Source of the DNA: Fistularia commersonii
Lineage: Eukaryota > Chordata > Actinopteri > Syngnathiformes > Fistulariidae
Direction: 5' to 3'
Length of the DNA stretch: 64,000 nt
Assembly (NCBI GenBank): GCA_037954325.1
Contig: JBBMNZ010000031.1
Location: 2,006,501-2,070,500 of the forward strand
A program made the position numbers and the translations under genes. Below are positions 34,809-46,316 of the stretch, piece by piece. The first letter of the stretch is position 1. Each line of letters opens with the position of its first letter. A model generated the notes under the pieces. That model saw only the letters and a program-made list of their open reading frames with translations, had not been told where the DNA came from and searched no databases.

Positions 34809-34830
34809 GTATATGTATATATACAGTTTG
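34686..34830. repeat. cryptic (TA/CA/TG)n tract
   Basis: Alternating purine-pyrimidine words with TG and TA runs, starting right at the 3' end of RTE copy c. Confidence 0.9.
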
Positions 34831-35923
34831 TGTGTGTCAAGTCAGCTGGTGTTGGCGATTAGTCATCCAGGTTCTGCTCTGAGATGGAAGGTTCTCTCCA
34901 ACACCAACATGGTACTGGATAATCCATCGTGGTGGAGCTCCAATCGCAGGATTTCATTAATTGAATGGATCTTTTCCACAAGATTGGATCCATGAAAATT
35001 TAAATCGAAAAAATCCTCCTAAAATTGGATTCTAGAATATATTCATTCAATTGTTCTGATTTTTTTTTGGTTATCAGGCAAAGGGAATTATCAGTTCATG
35101 TTCATGGGATGACATTTTCAAAATTTACCTTGAAAATACTCAATCACAGATGCTTTGAACAGAGAGTTTAAAATCTGTCATCCTAACCGGTGCATTAGAG
35201 ACTGAGGTCACACAAAACATCAGTAACAGGCAAAATGATAAATATTTCAAATAGCACACGATCGTCATGCCCCAAGGGATACACAGTCTAGGTAACAGCG
35301 GCGACTTGATATCATTGCGGGAGCCTCAAATGTAATCAGACCACTGGTGTAAAACTTTTTTATTATGAAACGTGCAAAAAGTCAAAACCTTGCTGATCTC
35401 TCCCCGAAGCACACAAATCACATCTCTTTTTTTAATACGATACCCTAATTTATGAGGCGTGATAAATTCAATCCACATTCCAATTATGATAATATTCCTG
35501 GGATTTTTCTGTTCGCCTTATTAGGTGACCTTTTACTTTATTGCTGAGGAGGACAAATAAGAAGACACAGTGAGAAGAAGACGGAAGGGGTGGGTTTGGG
35601 AGGGTTCAAAGAGAATTAAAGAAAAGCAGGTCAGAGGGAAGTGAGTGTTAGAAGGCTGTTTTAACTCCTGCAGGGCCACTATCTGTCCCAAAGCCCCACG
35701 TGGAGGAGGAAGACTCATGTAGGCCCTAATGCATTTTTAAATACTAAGAAAGTCTACTGTGTTCTGCGCTGTCACTCATTCAGCTGATAAGCCGCTGGAC
35801 TGAAATGTGCTTCCCTCTGAAAAGAAAAAAAAAGCGACCTCACTGTTTCCAGTGGTTTCTGCGATGGCTTGCGAACCAAAAGTATGGGACTCTGAGTAGT
35901 TACGACACATCGTCAGCTTTGTG
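34831..35923. other. no gene seen
   Basis: Ordinary DNA. A purine-rich stretch lies at 35550-35650. TCATCCAGGTTCTG near 34865 resembles a phrase near 54030 but is too short to classify. Confidence 0.4.
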
Positions 35924-36557
35924 CAGTCATACCTTGACTGAAGAGGTCTATTCGTCTGTGCTCGTAAGCCAATTTGCTGGTATGTTGTATTATATTTACC
36001 CATTTAAATGAACAAAAACGCAACTAATTGGTTCCAGCACCCTGTTTTTGATATGCATTTCTCAGTTTGAATGCCTTTTGTTACATTGTGTTAATAATTG
36101 TAACTTGCACCGTACTCTACATTTTATCACTAAACTCAATGTAGCGATGGAGAGAATGCCAGTCCTCTTTTTAAAACGATCGTTCTGTCCCCATCTGGCT
36201 TTGAATGATTCTTCCGATGCCTCGTCCGTTAACGTTCCTGCTGTCTGCTGCAAGAAGTACCCTTGTATGTGTCATGCCTTCTCAGGGATGAGGCCTTCAG
36301 ACAGAGTATCTTACCAACAACTTCTCCATCTTTTCATGAATGCATTATTCATATTTTTTCCATGATTTTTTGCTGGGCTATGTAGTGCAGGGTGGCATGT
36401 TTGACTGTTCCTAAACGCCACTTCTGGGACTACTGTGGCAAACCTCGCTCATTCAGCTCCCTTGTAAGTCGGCTCGTATCAAAAACTCGACTGAGCTACG
36501 GCTCATATTTCAAGGAATTTGTAAGTTGTTGCATTCATCAGTCAAGGTACCACCGTA
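35924..36557. mobile_element. MITE with inverted ends
   Basis: The left end CAGTCATACCTTGACTGAAG and the right end CATCAGTCAAGGTACCACCG are imperfect inverted repeats. Subterminal words fit too: GTGCTCGTAAGCCAA on the left, and AGTCGGCTCGTATC with GAGCTACGGCTCATATTTCA on the right. No transposase is encoded. The ends resemble mariner/pogo-type MITEs, but a TA duplication is not certain. Confidence 0.6.
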
Positions 36558-36609
36558 CAATATGTTGACGTCTGCATTGACTCAATAATAGTAATGCAAA
36601 AAGCCTTTA

Positions 36610-36690
36610 GATCTGGGATGGGCAACCTTTTTTATGCTGCAGAACCATCAACAAGTTCAAACATGAAAAAAATTAATATAATAAATAGAC
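36610..36690. repeat. possible hAT-end fragment
   Basis: CTGGGATGGGCAACCTTTTT, then ATGCTGCAGAACCATCAAC resembles the start of hAT elements that open with CAGGGRTGGGCAA. No partner end was found nearby. Confidence 0.25.
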
Positions 36691-37678
36691 AAATAAGAAA
36701 CAGCAGCAGCTTCCTACCAGCTGTCAGCAGGTGGGATGGTGCTGGCAACAGGTTATGCAATTCACCTGCATGTTGACCGGCTTCTTCCACCATTACTTGT
36801 TTTGTCATTTGTTGCTTATTAAATGCAGCCTCACAGCAGCACTGGCCAGTGTCTCCCCGAGCCAGCCTTGGAGGGGCATGGGGTACTGTCTCACTGAGCC
36901 GGTCCCAAGCCCAGATAAATGCAGAGGGTTGTGTCAGGAAGGGTATCCAGCGTAAAACTTTTGCCTAAACCCAAACATGCGAATCATCCATAATGACTAG
37001 ATTGATAAAGGAGATGAAGAAGTGATGGGCAGATTTGTTATACAGAACAGGAAAGCAGAGGGACGGATACTGGTAAATTTTGCAAGAAGGATGGAAATGG
37101 CTATAGTGAACAGTTTTTTCCAGAAATAACAGGTACATTGGGTAACTTATAAGAGCGGACGTAGGAGCACGAAGGTAGACTACATCTTGTTGTAGTTGTA
37201 GGTAAGCGTGTCACCAGACAGCAGAGGATGGTGGTTTGTAGGATGACTCTTGTGACGAGGAATATCAAGAGGACGAAGGAAGAGCAGAGGACAAAGTGGT
37301 GGAAGCTGAAAGGGGAGTGTTGTATGGTTTTCGGGGAGGTGTTGAGAAAGGCTCTGGTTTGGTCTGGGAGAGCTTCCAGATAATCGGACAACTATAGCTA
37401 GTGTTATCAAGAAGACAGATAAAAGAGTACTTGGTGTGTCAACTGTAAGGAAAGTAGATAAGGAGACTTGGTGGTGGAATGAGGAAGTGCAGGAAAAAGA
37501 AGTTAGCAAAAAAGAAGTGAGACACTAAGAGGACAGAACAGAACAGACAGGAGTAAAGAGAGATACAACGAAGGTGAAGAAAGAGGTAGCAAAGGCAAAA
37601 CAAAGGGCGTACGACGACACGTACTTTTTGTTGGACAGTAAGGAGGCAAATAATGATCTATACAGGTTGGCAAAACAG

Positions 37679-37777
37679 ACACATTACATTACATTTGGCA
37701 GACGCTTTTATCCAAAGCGACTTACAATAGAGGACGTAAGGACTGCAAATAACACTTGCAAATACAAGATACACAAA
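37679..37777 (-). mobile_element. L2-type LINE 3' end inserted in RTE copy d
   Basis: ACATTACATTACATTTGGCA, then GACGCTTTTATCCAAAGCGA and CTTACAATAGAGGAC is the reverse complement of the L2 tail at 60400-60505. The RTE text is continuous across it (GGCAAAACAG before, ATAAAGATGG after). Confidence 0.8.
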
Positions 37778-37858
37778 GATAAAGATGGAAAAGATGTACA
37801 ACAGGTCCGGGTGATTAAGGATAGAAAGGGAAATGTATAGACAGATGCTTGAAGAGTA

Positions 37859-38326
37859 ATGGGAAGATGGAAAGAGTACTTTGAAGAGCTGATGAATGTG
37901 GAAAATGAAAGAGAGGCAAGGGTAGAAGAGGTGACTATTGTGTACAACAAAGTAGCAGAGATTAGTAGAAGTGAAGTGAGGAAGGCATTGAAGAGGATGA
38001 AGAGTGGAAAAGCAGTTGGTCCTGATGATGTGGTGTGGAAGTGCCTAAGAGAGGCAGCGGTAGATTTTCTGACTAGATTATTCAACAGGATATTGGAGAG
38101 TGAGAAGATGCCTGAAGAATGGAGACAAAGAGTGATGGTGCCTATTTTTAAGAATAAAGGGGATGTGCAGAATTGTGGCAACTATAGAGGGATAAAGTTG
38201 ATGAGCCATACAATGAAGTTATGGGAAAGAGTAGTGGAAACTCGACTGAGAGCAGACATCAGCATTTGTGAACAGCAGTATGGCTTCATGTCAAGAAGAG
38301 TACTACAGATGCAGTATTTGCGTTGA
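37859..38326 (+). pseudogene. RTE reverse transcriptase N-terminal part (copy d)
   Basis: A 155-codon frame with WKEYFEELMNVENEREARVE, RSEVRKALKRMKSGKAVGPD, EAAVDFLTRLFNRILESEKM, VPIFKNKGDVQNCGNYRGIK, LMSHTMKLWERVVETRL and CEQQYGFMS. This is the RT finger region. It ends by a frameshift within the YGFMPRKST block. The next frame continues as ADAVFALRMLIEKYREGQRE-like text, then a stop near 38432. Confidence 0.8.
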
Positions 38327-38433
38327 GAATGCTAATAGAAAAGTACAGAGAAGGCCAGAGGGAGCTGCATTGTGTTTTCGTAGACCTTGAAAAAGCAAAT
38401 GACAGGGTGCCAAGAGAGGAGCTCTGGTATTGA

Positions 38434-39261
38434 ATGAGGAAGTCTGGAATAGCAGAGAACTATGTTAGACTGGTGCAGGACATGTATGCTAGCTGTGAGA
38501 CACTGGTACGGTGTGCTGTAGGGGTAACAGAGAAGTTCAAGGTGGAGGTGGGACTCTATCAGGGATCAGCTTTGGGCCCTTTCTTGTTTGCAGTGGTAAT
38601 GGATAGTATGACAGATGAGGTTAGACAGGAATCCCCATGGACCATGATGTTTGCGGATGACATTGTGATCTGTAGTGAGAGCAGACAACAGGTAGAGGAA
38701 AATCTAGAGAGGTGGAGGTATGCTCTGGAAAGGAGAGGAATGAAAGTTAGTCGCAGCAAGTCAGAATATATGTGTGTGAATGAGGGGGACTGGGGTGGAA
38801 TGGTGAGGCTACAGGGAGTGGAGATCAAGAAGCTGGAGGATTTCAGATACTTAGGGTCAACAGTCCAGAGCAACGGAGAGTGCGGAAAAGAGGTGAAGAG
38901 ACGGGTCCAAGCAGGTTGGAATGGGTGGAGAAAAGTGTCAGGGGTACTATGTGATAGAAGACTTTCAGCTAGACTTTCAATAAAAGGAAAGGTGTACAAG
39001 ACAGTGGTGAGACCAGCAATGATGTATGGACTAGAAACTGTTACAATGACCAAAAGACAGCAGGCAGAACTAGAGGTTGCAGAGATGAAGATGTTGAGGT
39101 TCTCTTTGGGAGTGACCCGGATGGATAGGATCAGGAATGAGTCTATCAGAGGGACGGCACATGTTCGATGTTTTGGAGAGAAGGTCAGAGAAGCCAGACT
39201 GAGATGGTTCGGTCATGTACAGAGAAGGGATAGTGAATATATTGGTAGACGGATGCTGTAA
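38434..39261 (+). pseudogene. RTE reverse transcriptase palm, thumb and C-terminus (copy d)
   Basis: At 275 codons this is the longest RTE frame in the window. It has GLYQGSALGPFLFAVVMD at about residues 40-57 and FADD at residues 73-76, the metal-binding catalytic pair. The thumb follows (GMKVSRSKSEYMC, then DFRYLGSTVQSNGECGKEV), and the C-terminal block KMLRFSLGVTRMDRIRNESI, then RWFGHVQRRDSEYIGR. A TAA replaces a codon after RRML and the tail continues in frame beyond it. The first palm aspartate lies upstream in a broken segment, so the enzyme is incomplete. Confidence 0.85.
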
Positions 39262-39432
39262 TTGGAGCTGCCAGGCAAGAGGTCTCGAGGAAGACCAAAG
39301 AGAAGATTTATGGATGTAGTGAGAGATTATATGAAGGTAGTTGGTGTGAGAGAGGAAGATACAGAGAATAGGGTTAGATGGAGAAAGTTGACTCGCTGTG
39401 GCGACCCCTGACGGGAAAAGCCGAAAGAAGAA

Positions 39433-39905
39433 GCCAGAATGATGTTTATGAATTTAAAATAAATTTTGCATCTTTATTGATAACTGGAAGTAACAGCGTG
39501 CAACCTATTCACATTTCACTGTCCAACATTTCCCAAGTCACACATCCTATCAATCGGACCATCCAAACTTTCCATTGACCATTGATTGTTATGCTGTGTC
39601 TTAAATGTACCTTTGATGTGACAGCTTGTAACTCCCGCTGAGACTGATCTGCAGCTGTTATGACACCTGCTAGAGTTCTGATATTAGCTGAGGGAAACCC
39701 AAAACTAATCACCTTGAGAATTTTATCGTGGGGATTCCAGGCTGGTCTCACATCTGCTGTTTTTTTGGAACAGGTCTGGGCTTAAATTGCTGGTTTGAAT
39801 CAGGAACATGTAAGATCCTTGTGACACTTCATTCTCTTAAAATGATTCATGGAAACTCAACATTTCCCCAAGGAGAAAGCACTATCCAAGCTCAACATGA
39901 GCAGG
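39433..39905. other. no gene seen
   Basis: No recognisable feature. Confidence 0.45.
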
Positions 39906-39907
39906 CT

Positions 39908-40143
39908 TCATGGGGGCAGTGTGGTGCAGGAGGTAGAGCAATTGTCTTTGGAACTGGATGTTCCTGTTTCAATTCCCAGGTCTACCACATGTCTTGGGGT
40001 GTTATTGAGAAAGACACTAAACCCCTAACTGCGCTGCTGGTCGAAGGCAACCTACTACTCATGATTCATCTATGATGGGTTAATTACAGAGAATGCTTTT
40101 CTCCATGATGGATTAAATAAGTCAAAATTATTATTATTATTGT
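39908..40143 (+). repeat. tRNA-derived SINE, copy 3
   Basis: The best preserved head of the family: GGGGGCAGTGTGGTGCAGGA, GGTAGAGC (A-box region), then GTTTCAATTCCC as B box about 45 bases later. The body has AGAAAGACACTAAACCCC, and the 3' end CTCCATGATGGATTAAATAA is followed by an ATT repeat. Confidence 0.75.
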
Positions 40144-40640
40144 TCTGCCACAACCAGTAGGGGTAGAAAGAGAGAGAGATAATGACAGAGATAGAAACTA
40201 GATTCCGTGTAGGGGTACAAGGGTTGGGAGACAGACACAATGATCTTCTACTAATAATAACAGTGGTGCTACAGTTACATTCTAACATCTGACATGACAC
40301 AACAGCTGATTCACTGGTCAAGTCAGATATTATCAACCTGATGCCAAAATCACAACTGAATTGTCTCATGACGCTATCCATGTAGAGCAGATCTGGACTA
40401 AACTCTTTAAAATTATTTGCAGAACTCCAACATGTACCCCATGAGCAACAACTACCAGAGCTCAATGTGGGAGGCCTTCTGCCGCGACTGGCAGGGATTG
40501 AGAGAAAGAGGGAAAGAGTGATAGAAAGCATGGGTTTGATAGATAGAGGAGGTATGGGATGGACATGCACAAACAATCTCATGCTAATGATAACAGTGGC
40601 ATTAGCAGTTATGTGATTAAAGTGGCCAGGGTACAAAAGA
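40144..40640. repeat. unclassified interspersed repeat
   Basis: Two related parts: near 40215-40285 (GGGTTGGGAGACAGACACAA, then TAACAGTGGTGCTACAG) and near 40545-40640 (ACATGCACAAACAATCTCAT, then TAACAGTGGCATTAGCAG). Similar text occurs near 44475-44560. I cannot assign a class. Confidence 0.4.
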
Positions 40641-40682
40641 AGCTGGTTTATGGAACTGGGCCAGTTGGATTATCTTATATTA

Positions 40683-40780
40683 CATAATCTAAAATCCATT
40701 GGTTTCATCAATGCAAAATAAAAGCACAAAGCATAATCTAAAACCCATTGGTTTCATCAATGCAACATAAAAGCATTAAA
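40683..40780. repeat. two-copy tandem duplication, 49-bp unit
   Basis: CATAATCTAAAATCCATTGG at 40683 is repeated as CATAATCTAAAACCCATTGG at 40732. The units continue with GTTTCATCAATGCAA and AAAAGCA and differ by only a few bases, so the duplication is fairly recent. Confidence 0.9.
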
Positions 40781-42679
40781 TACTGAAAACCTTAAGTCTG
40801 GTGGGTTTTGGTTGCAAATGAAGAATGTTTGTGGAATGTTTGAATTTGAATTTCTTCATAATATAATTTCAAGATCACATCTTGAGAAAAGAGAAAAAAA
40901 CATAACAGGATTGCACCCCTGGATGTAGCTGACATCGCGATTTAATCAGAGTAATGAAATGCAATGCATGCTGCAACCCAAACAAAATGCAATCATCTGA
41001 AGTCTTGCAGAAAGTGCTTTTAAAGTGCTTTTTTTGGTGGCCTTTTTACAGTTGCTACTCCACGCAGACCAATTTACTTTGCACGCAACCACCTCAATGG
41101 CAGTGGACGTTCGGTTCAAATTTAATATTGACTTTACCTTCTACTGTCTCCAGTTTAAAACAGAGACCAGTCAACCATTCCTGGGGACTTTTAAGACTGA
41201 AGTGAAACACACTCTTTTATTACAATAATTATTTGTTCTCTCTTGAAATGAAGTTGTAAGGACTGTGGAACAAAGGAATAAATAGCAAATATATTTACTT
41301 GTTCAGAAACTCTGACCTGATAAAACCCTGAGAGAGATGATACAAATATCTCCAACCAGAACTGGATTAACTTCTGTTGCTTCATGGGAAATAAGTAAAA
41401 AAAATCCAACCGTAGAAAGCGTTTCTCACGAGGACTTGTTTTTATTATCATCCAGCAGATGATGAATCATCTGTTGTTATATTTGGCTGCTCAATCTCTC
41501 TAAATCCTGCTAGAGGTTCAGTGAGATAGCTGAGAGAAAACAATCCTCTACCAAAGTTCATGTTTATTTTTAATAAATACTTGAGACTTTATGTGTGTTT
41601 CATTTTTTCATAAAGCAAAATACCTTACAGAAGTGAAATGAATTCAATAAAAGTGTGGACCAATTAGATACATGTCAGTTTGACTGACTGCTTATTATTG
41701 GCTTTACACAGAACTAAAGTGATATTTTTTTGACATACTGAACGTCAAAGTTTTTCCGAAGGTGAATTGGAAATCCAAACAGTTCACACCAAAAAAAAAA
41801 AAAATCAAAGCAAAATAAATGAATTTAATTCATCACAAACAAATTCAGATAATAAAATTCAACAAAATATTTAAATCTGGACTCCGCAGGTACTTAATTG
41901 TTGACGCATGGAAGTTTTGGGGTTTCATCCAATCACTGCTTGCCTGAAGCAACATACATCAAGTTAACAAGATCCAGTACTGTGATGGACTATGAGGATT
42001 TTTTTATACTAGTTTTTACGGCAGTTACTCTCACATTCGAATTTAAAGGGGAAAGGACTAATGACAAAATTTTAATTTGGAATAGCTTTAATTACATATT
42101 TATTTTAGATTTAATCATGTATTTTTAATTAATAATATACATTTTCAAATTAATTGATGTAATATTATAATTTAATAGATAATATAAATACATTTTTTAT
42201 TATCATTATGATTATTATTGTTATGCATGTTAATATGTAATGGAATTGACACTCAATGTAAGATGAAATATCTTGAGACGGAAGATGAGTTTGAATGGTT
42301 GCTCACAAACTTGCACTATTTCAAGTAGGACAATCATTCAATAGGTCCAGAGTAGGAGCTGGATCAGTAAAAAAGCTTGGGAGAGGAGGAAAGACATTGA
42401 AGATGAGTACTGCACTTTTGCTTCAGATCCTGGTTTGGAATTTATCCCATAACTGAGAGTGTCACACTCAGCCTGGCTTTTTAATAGCACATTTTTTGAT
42501 GTGTTTCTTTAAAGTAAAAAAATAAAAAATAAGATAAAATAAATAAAAAAGATGAAACCAGGGTTTCAATTAATAGTTATTTATTCATTTATGAATTTAC
42601 GAGTTTATGCTTGTATTTATTTCTTAATACCCTATTGACTAATTCATTCATTCATAGAGTATTTTTAACACATTAAATA
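40781..42679. other. no gene seen
   Basis: AT-rich DNA, very AT-rich at 42060-42240 and 42500-42640. No coding or repeat family is recognised. Confidence 0.45.
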
Positions 42680-42745
42680 TTATATTATTATTATTATTAT
42701 TTTTATTATTTTTTATTCTTATTTTTTTTATTATTATTATTATTC
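42680..42745. repeat. (TTA)n trinucleotide repeat
   Basis: TTA/ATT runs interrupted by T runs, directly before RTE copy e. Confidence 0.9.
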
Positions 42746-42749
42746 CCAG

Positions 42750-42955
42750 AGGAGGGATGCTGGAAATGGAGCTGCCAGGCAAGAGGTCTCGAGGAAGACC
42801 AAAGAGAAGATTTATGTACGTAGCGAGAGAGGCTATGAAGCTAGCTGGTGTGAGAGAGAAGGATACAGAGAATAGGGTTAGATGGAGAAAGTTGATTTGC
42901 TGTGGTGACCCTTGAAGGGAAAAGCCGAAAGGAGAAGAAAAAGAAGACCTCAAGA
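42750..42955 (+). mobile_element. RTE-type LINE, copy e, 3' end only
   Basis: The C-terminal codons and tail are present: GATGCTGGAAATGGAGCTGC, AGGAAGACCAAAGAGAAG, then CTGTGGTGACCCTTGAAGGG. The copy is truncated at the 5' side within the C-terminal block and followed by a GAT repeat. Confidence 0.85.
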
Positions 42956-42963
42956 AGAAAAAG

Positions 42964-42972
42964 TAGATTATT

Positions 42973-43034
<62 letters not shown>

Positions 43035-43051
43035 GATGATGATGATTATTA

Positions 43052-43082
<31 letters not shown>

Positions 43083-43085
43083 TAT
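42964..43085. repeat. (GAT)n/(ATT)n trinucleotide repeat
   Basis: About 24 GAT units with one GGT interruption, then about a dozen ATT units with ATC variants. It immediately follows the 3' end of RTE copy e. It creates long poly-Asp and poly-His frames that are not genes. Confidence 0.95.
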
Positions 43086-43164
43086 CCTCTAATGAATATA
43101 TAAATGGTTTATATCTATTTTTCTTACAGATTTGTATAAAAATAATATGGTAGGAAACAGTGAC

Positions 43165-43870
43165 AATGTATGCTCGCTGTGAGACAGTGGTGTGGTGTGT
43201 TGTAGGGGTAACAGAGAAGTTCAAGTTGGACGTGGGATTCTATCAGGGATCAGCTCTGAGCCCCTTCTTGTTTGCAGCGGTGATCGACAGCCTGACAGTT
43301 ATGTTAGACAGGAATCTCCATGGACCATGACATTTGCAGATGACATTGTGATTTGTAGTGAAAGCACAGAACAGGTTGAGGAAAATCTGGAGAGATGGAG
43401 GTATACGCTGGTGAGGAATGAAAGTCAGTCGCATCAAGACAGTATATTTGTGTGAATGAGAGGAACTCAGGTGTAACGGTGAGATCTGGAAGTTGGAGCA
43501 TTTCAGGTACTTGGGGTCAATAGTCCAGAGCAACGGACAGTGTGGAAATGAGGTAAAGAGACTGGTTCAAGCAGACTGGAATGGGTGGAGAAAAGTGTTG
43601 GGGGTATTATGTGATTGAAGACTAGGTGAGACCAGTGGTGCTATATGGAAAGAAACAGTTACAATGACCAAAAGACAGAGCTAGAGGTCACAGAATTGGT
43701 GGAATTGGAGCTTCCAGGCAGGAGGTCTCGAGGAAGATCAAAGAGAAGATTATGAGAGAAGATATGAAAGTAGTTGGTGGGAGAGAGAAGGATACAGAGA
43801 ATTGGGTTAGATGGAGAAGATTTTATTCACCGTGGTGAACCCTGAAAGGAAAAGCCAATAGGAAGAAAAG
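43165..43870 (+). mobile_element. RTE-type LINE, copy f, RT to 3' end, decayed
   Basis: Starts in the palm (GACAATGTATGCTCGCTGTG). It has a degraded QGSALSPF block near 43240 and FADDIVICSES at about 43331-43363 with both aspartates, then the thumb, and ends CACCGTGGTGAACCCTGAAA. Several small deletions remove the C-terminal block. It may be part of the same insertion as copy e or a separate one. Confidence 0.8.
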
Positions 43871-45085
43871 AATTAAATCAATCTATAATTTATTTATTTA
43901 TTCATTTTTATTGAGCTAAATATAGTTGTATAGAATTATTTTGCTGGGGATACAAATGTCATTCTACCTCCTACAAAGAGAACACAGACAATATAGAAAA
44001 ACGCAGGCTGCGCCTCTTGTCCTTCCTCTTCCTTTCCTACTTGTTTTAATGTAATGTTGGGATTTTGCAACGCTAAAATCTTTTTGCCCCGCATATGTTT
44101 TCAAGCTGAACACATATTGTAGCTGTCATCTGAAAGAAGGAGAGTGGATGAGCGTGACCTCGATGTTTAGTTCTGTCAATTTCTTTCAAATTGCAGTACA
44201 CAGGCCAAGGCTGATAATACAGGAAACCCATGAAAGTTTTGGAAAAAAGGTTTTACTCTAACAATTACATTTTTAAGGACTCTACAGTATGATGCACATC
44301 AGTTTATAATGTCATTGGGCTTTCTAGCAAACCTTTGTCTCTTGGGTGGGCAACAGCGGTGAGATAACACTGCCTTTTTTTTACCAGGCAGAAACCTTGG
44401 ATGGATACCCACTCTATGTGGGCAGCCTTCTAGCTCGACTGTTTGGGGTCGAGTGGGATATGAGGGTCGGCAGGGACGGTCACAAATGATCTCATATTAG
44501 TAATAACAGCGCCAGCAATTAACTGGTAACAGATGTGGTACAATAATAGCCAGGACAGGGTTGTGAAACTGGCCCCAAAAATGAGCTTCAATTACAGAAT
44601 TGAACTTAACATCAGCTGCTCTGCAGGAAGCTTGTCATATATCCGGGGAGCAGACATTATTCAGTGAGATTAGCACAAAACACTCAGACACCTCTTGGAA
44701 CAAGGAACTCCTCCTCCTCATCATCAGCATTATGCAACAGTATTATTCCACTTACTTTTTTCCAGAGTAATCCAGGAATGAGAAGTTGACTAAAACAGTT
44801 GCTACTTTATGATATTTGCCGGATGGCAACATCTCATTATATGGAACATAACAGTTACGGTCATTCAGACAGGGACATAAAAGTCCCATTATTTTCTCAA
44901 AAGGGGTTTTAAGTATGATCCGTAGAAGCAAGACCTATCCAATTTGACCTTTTAAGTAGCAGAAGGAATGTCTGCATTGAGGACATCTTATTAACTCAAA
45001 GCCAAACTTTGAGTCTGTATGATATCTGGCAGCTTATTTTGTGATTCCAGATAGAAGAACAAAAAAATAAAAATAAATAAACAAT
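43871..45085. other. no gene; unclassified repeat fragment inside
   Basis: Mostly unassigned DNA. The part at 44385-44565 (CCAGGCAGAAACCTTGGATG, then GTAATAACAGCGCCAGCAAT) resembles the repeat at 40144-40640. Nothing else is seen. Confidence 0.4.
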
Positions 45086-45557
45086 TTATATATATATATA
45101 TATATATATATGGCTAAAGGTTTTTGCATGAATATAATTGTTTGCTGTATAGAAACACATAAAGCTATACATACATGTATATGTGTGTGTCCGTCTATCT
45201 AGATATATGATTATCTAAAATAACTTATAATCACAAATATATGTGTATACATCAAAGGTAAATGATACACATATATACATTTATACATACATACATATAC
45301 ATGCAAACATAGACACGTATGTATGTATGTGTATAAATGCTTTAAAAATACATAAATACAATTGCACTACATATTTAAATGCATATGTTGGTATAAAATG
45401 GAATAAATGTATATATATATGTGTGTGTGTGTGTGTGTTTATGCATGTATATATATGTATATACATACATACATATATATGTATGTATGTATATACATAT
45501 ATATAAATAAACCATGCACCTGGATTATATATATGTATATATATGTGTGTATATATA

Positions 45558-45652
<95 letters not shown>
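45086..45652. repeat. extended (TA)/(TG/CA) microsatellite field
   Basis: TA runs at 45087-45112 and 45570-45650, with TGTG and ATAC words between. It abuts the 5' end of RTE copy g. Confidence 0.93.
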
Positions 45653-45653
<1 letters not shown>

Positions 45654-45654
45654 G

Positions 45655-45990
45655 CAGGGCGGCACTGGCTCGTGTCTCCCTAAGCCTGCCTCGGGGGGGC
45701 ACGGTGCCTGTGCCAGTCCCAAGCCTGGATAAATGCAGAGAGTTGCGTCAGGAAGGGCATCCGGCGTAAAACTTTTGCCAATACCAAACATGTGAGTCAA
45801 CCATAACCATATCATACCGGATTGGTCGTGGACCGGGTTAACAACGACCGCCATTGGTACTGATGACCTACAGGGTACTAATGGAAATAGGGCTACTGTG
45901 GGTCGAAGAACAAGAACAAGAAGAAGAGGAGGAGTGCGTGTTCGGAAGCAGAGAAAGAGGAGGAAAGGAAAGAGCCTGGGACTGAGAGGT
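45655..45990 (+). mobile_element. RTE-type LINE, copy g, 5' leader
   Basis: The most complete leader in the window: GCACTGGCTCGTGTCTCCCT, GATAAATGCAGAGAGTTGCG, GGAAGGGCATCCGGCGTAAA, GGGCTACTGTGGGTCGAAGA and GCCTGGGACTGAGAGGT. It is cut at 45990 by a minus-strand LINE and continues at 48659 after a 13-bp duplication. Confidence 0.88.
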
Positions 45991-46316
45991 TAGTTAGTTA
46001 GTTAGTCCTCTTGCACAAGATGCGTAGAGCCAACCGTGGCCACCAGGTTTCTCCATCGGGGTCTGTCGTTGGCAAGTTGCCGTGCCTGTGCCAGGCTCAC
46101 ACCACAGGCCCTGAGGTCCTGGGCCACAACATCAAGCCAGTGGGTGCGGGGGGAACCTCTGGGTCTTCTCCATCCGCTAGCTGGGGATTAAAGGCCAAGA
46201 TGGAGCTTGTGGGATGTTCGGCAGGCAAGCGGATGATGTGGCCATACCATTGAACTCACCGCATTGCTGCGAGGCGAGATGCTGGGGGCTGCTGAGTTTG
46301 ATCTCTTAGCGTCTTG

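Larger units (their letters stand above)
36836..39432 (+). mobile_element. RTE-type LINE, copy d, longest RT frame of the family here
   Basis: The leader at 36836-36985 is followed by a deletion that removes most of the endonuclease. The pre-RT region (37480-37670), RT (37859-39261) and the conserved 3' end (GGCGACCCCTGACGGGAAAA, then GCCGAAAGAAG) follow. An L2 tail fragment is inserted at 37679-37777. The FADD site is intact. The copy looks younger than the others by its longer open frames, but it is still broken by stops near 38326 and 38432. Confidence 0.88.

Noticed and set aside
38559..39053. 164-codon minus-strand frame
   Set aside because: Antisense shadow of the RTE RT thumb in copy d; equivalent shadows occur at 22968, 43243, 49136 and 50246.
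40683..40780. Possible start of a CRISPR-like array
   Set aside because: Only two tandem units with no spacers, in a vertebrate genome; it is a simple duplication.
42841..43224. Poly-His, poly-Asp and poly-Ile frames
   Set aside because: All come from the GAT/ATT trinucleotide tract read in different frames. RTE tail text at the ends confirms non-genic origin.
45243..45854. Many Ile-Tyr and Val-Cys repeat frames
   Set aside because: Translation of the TA/TG microsatellite field before RTE copy g.
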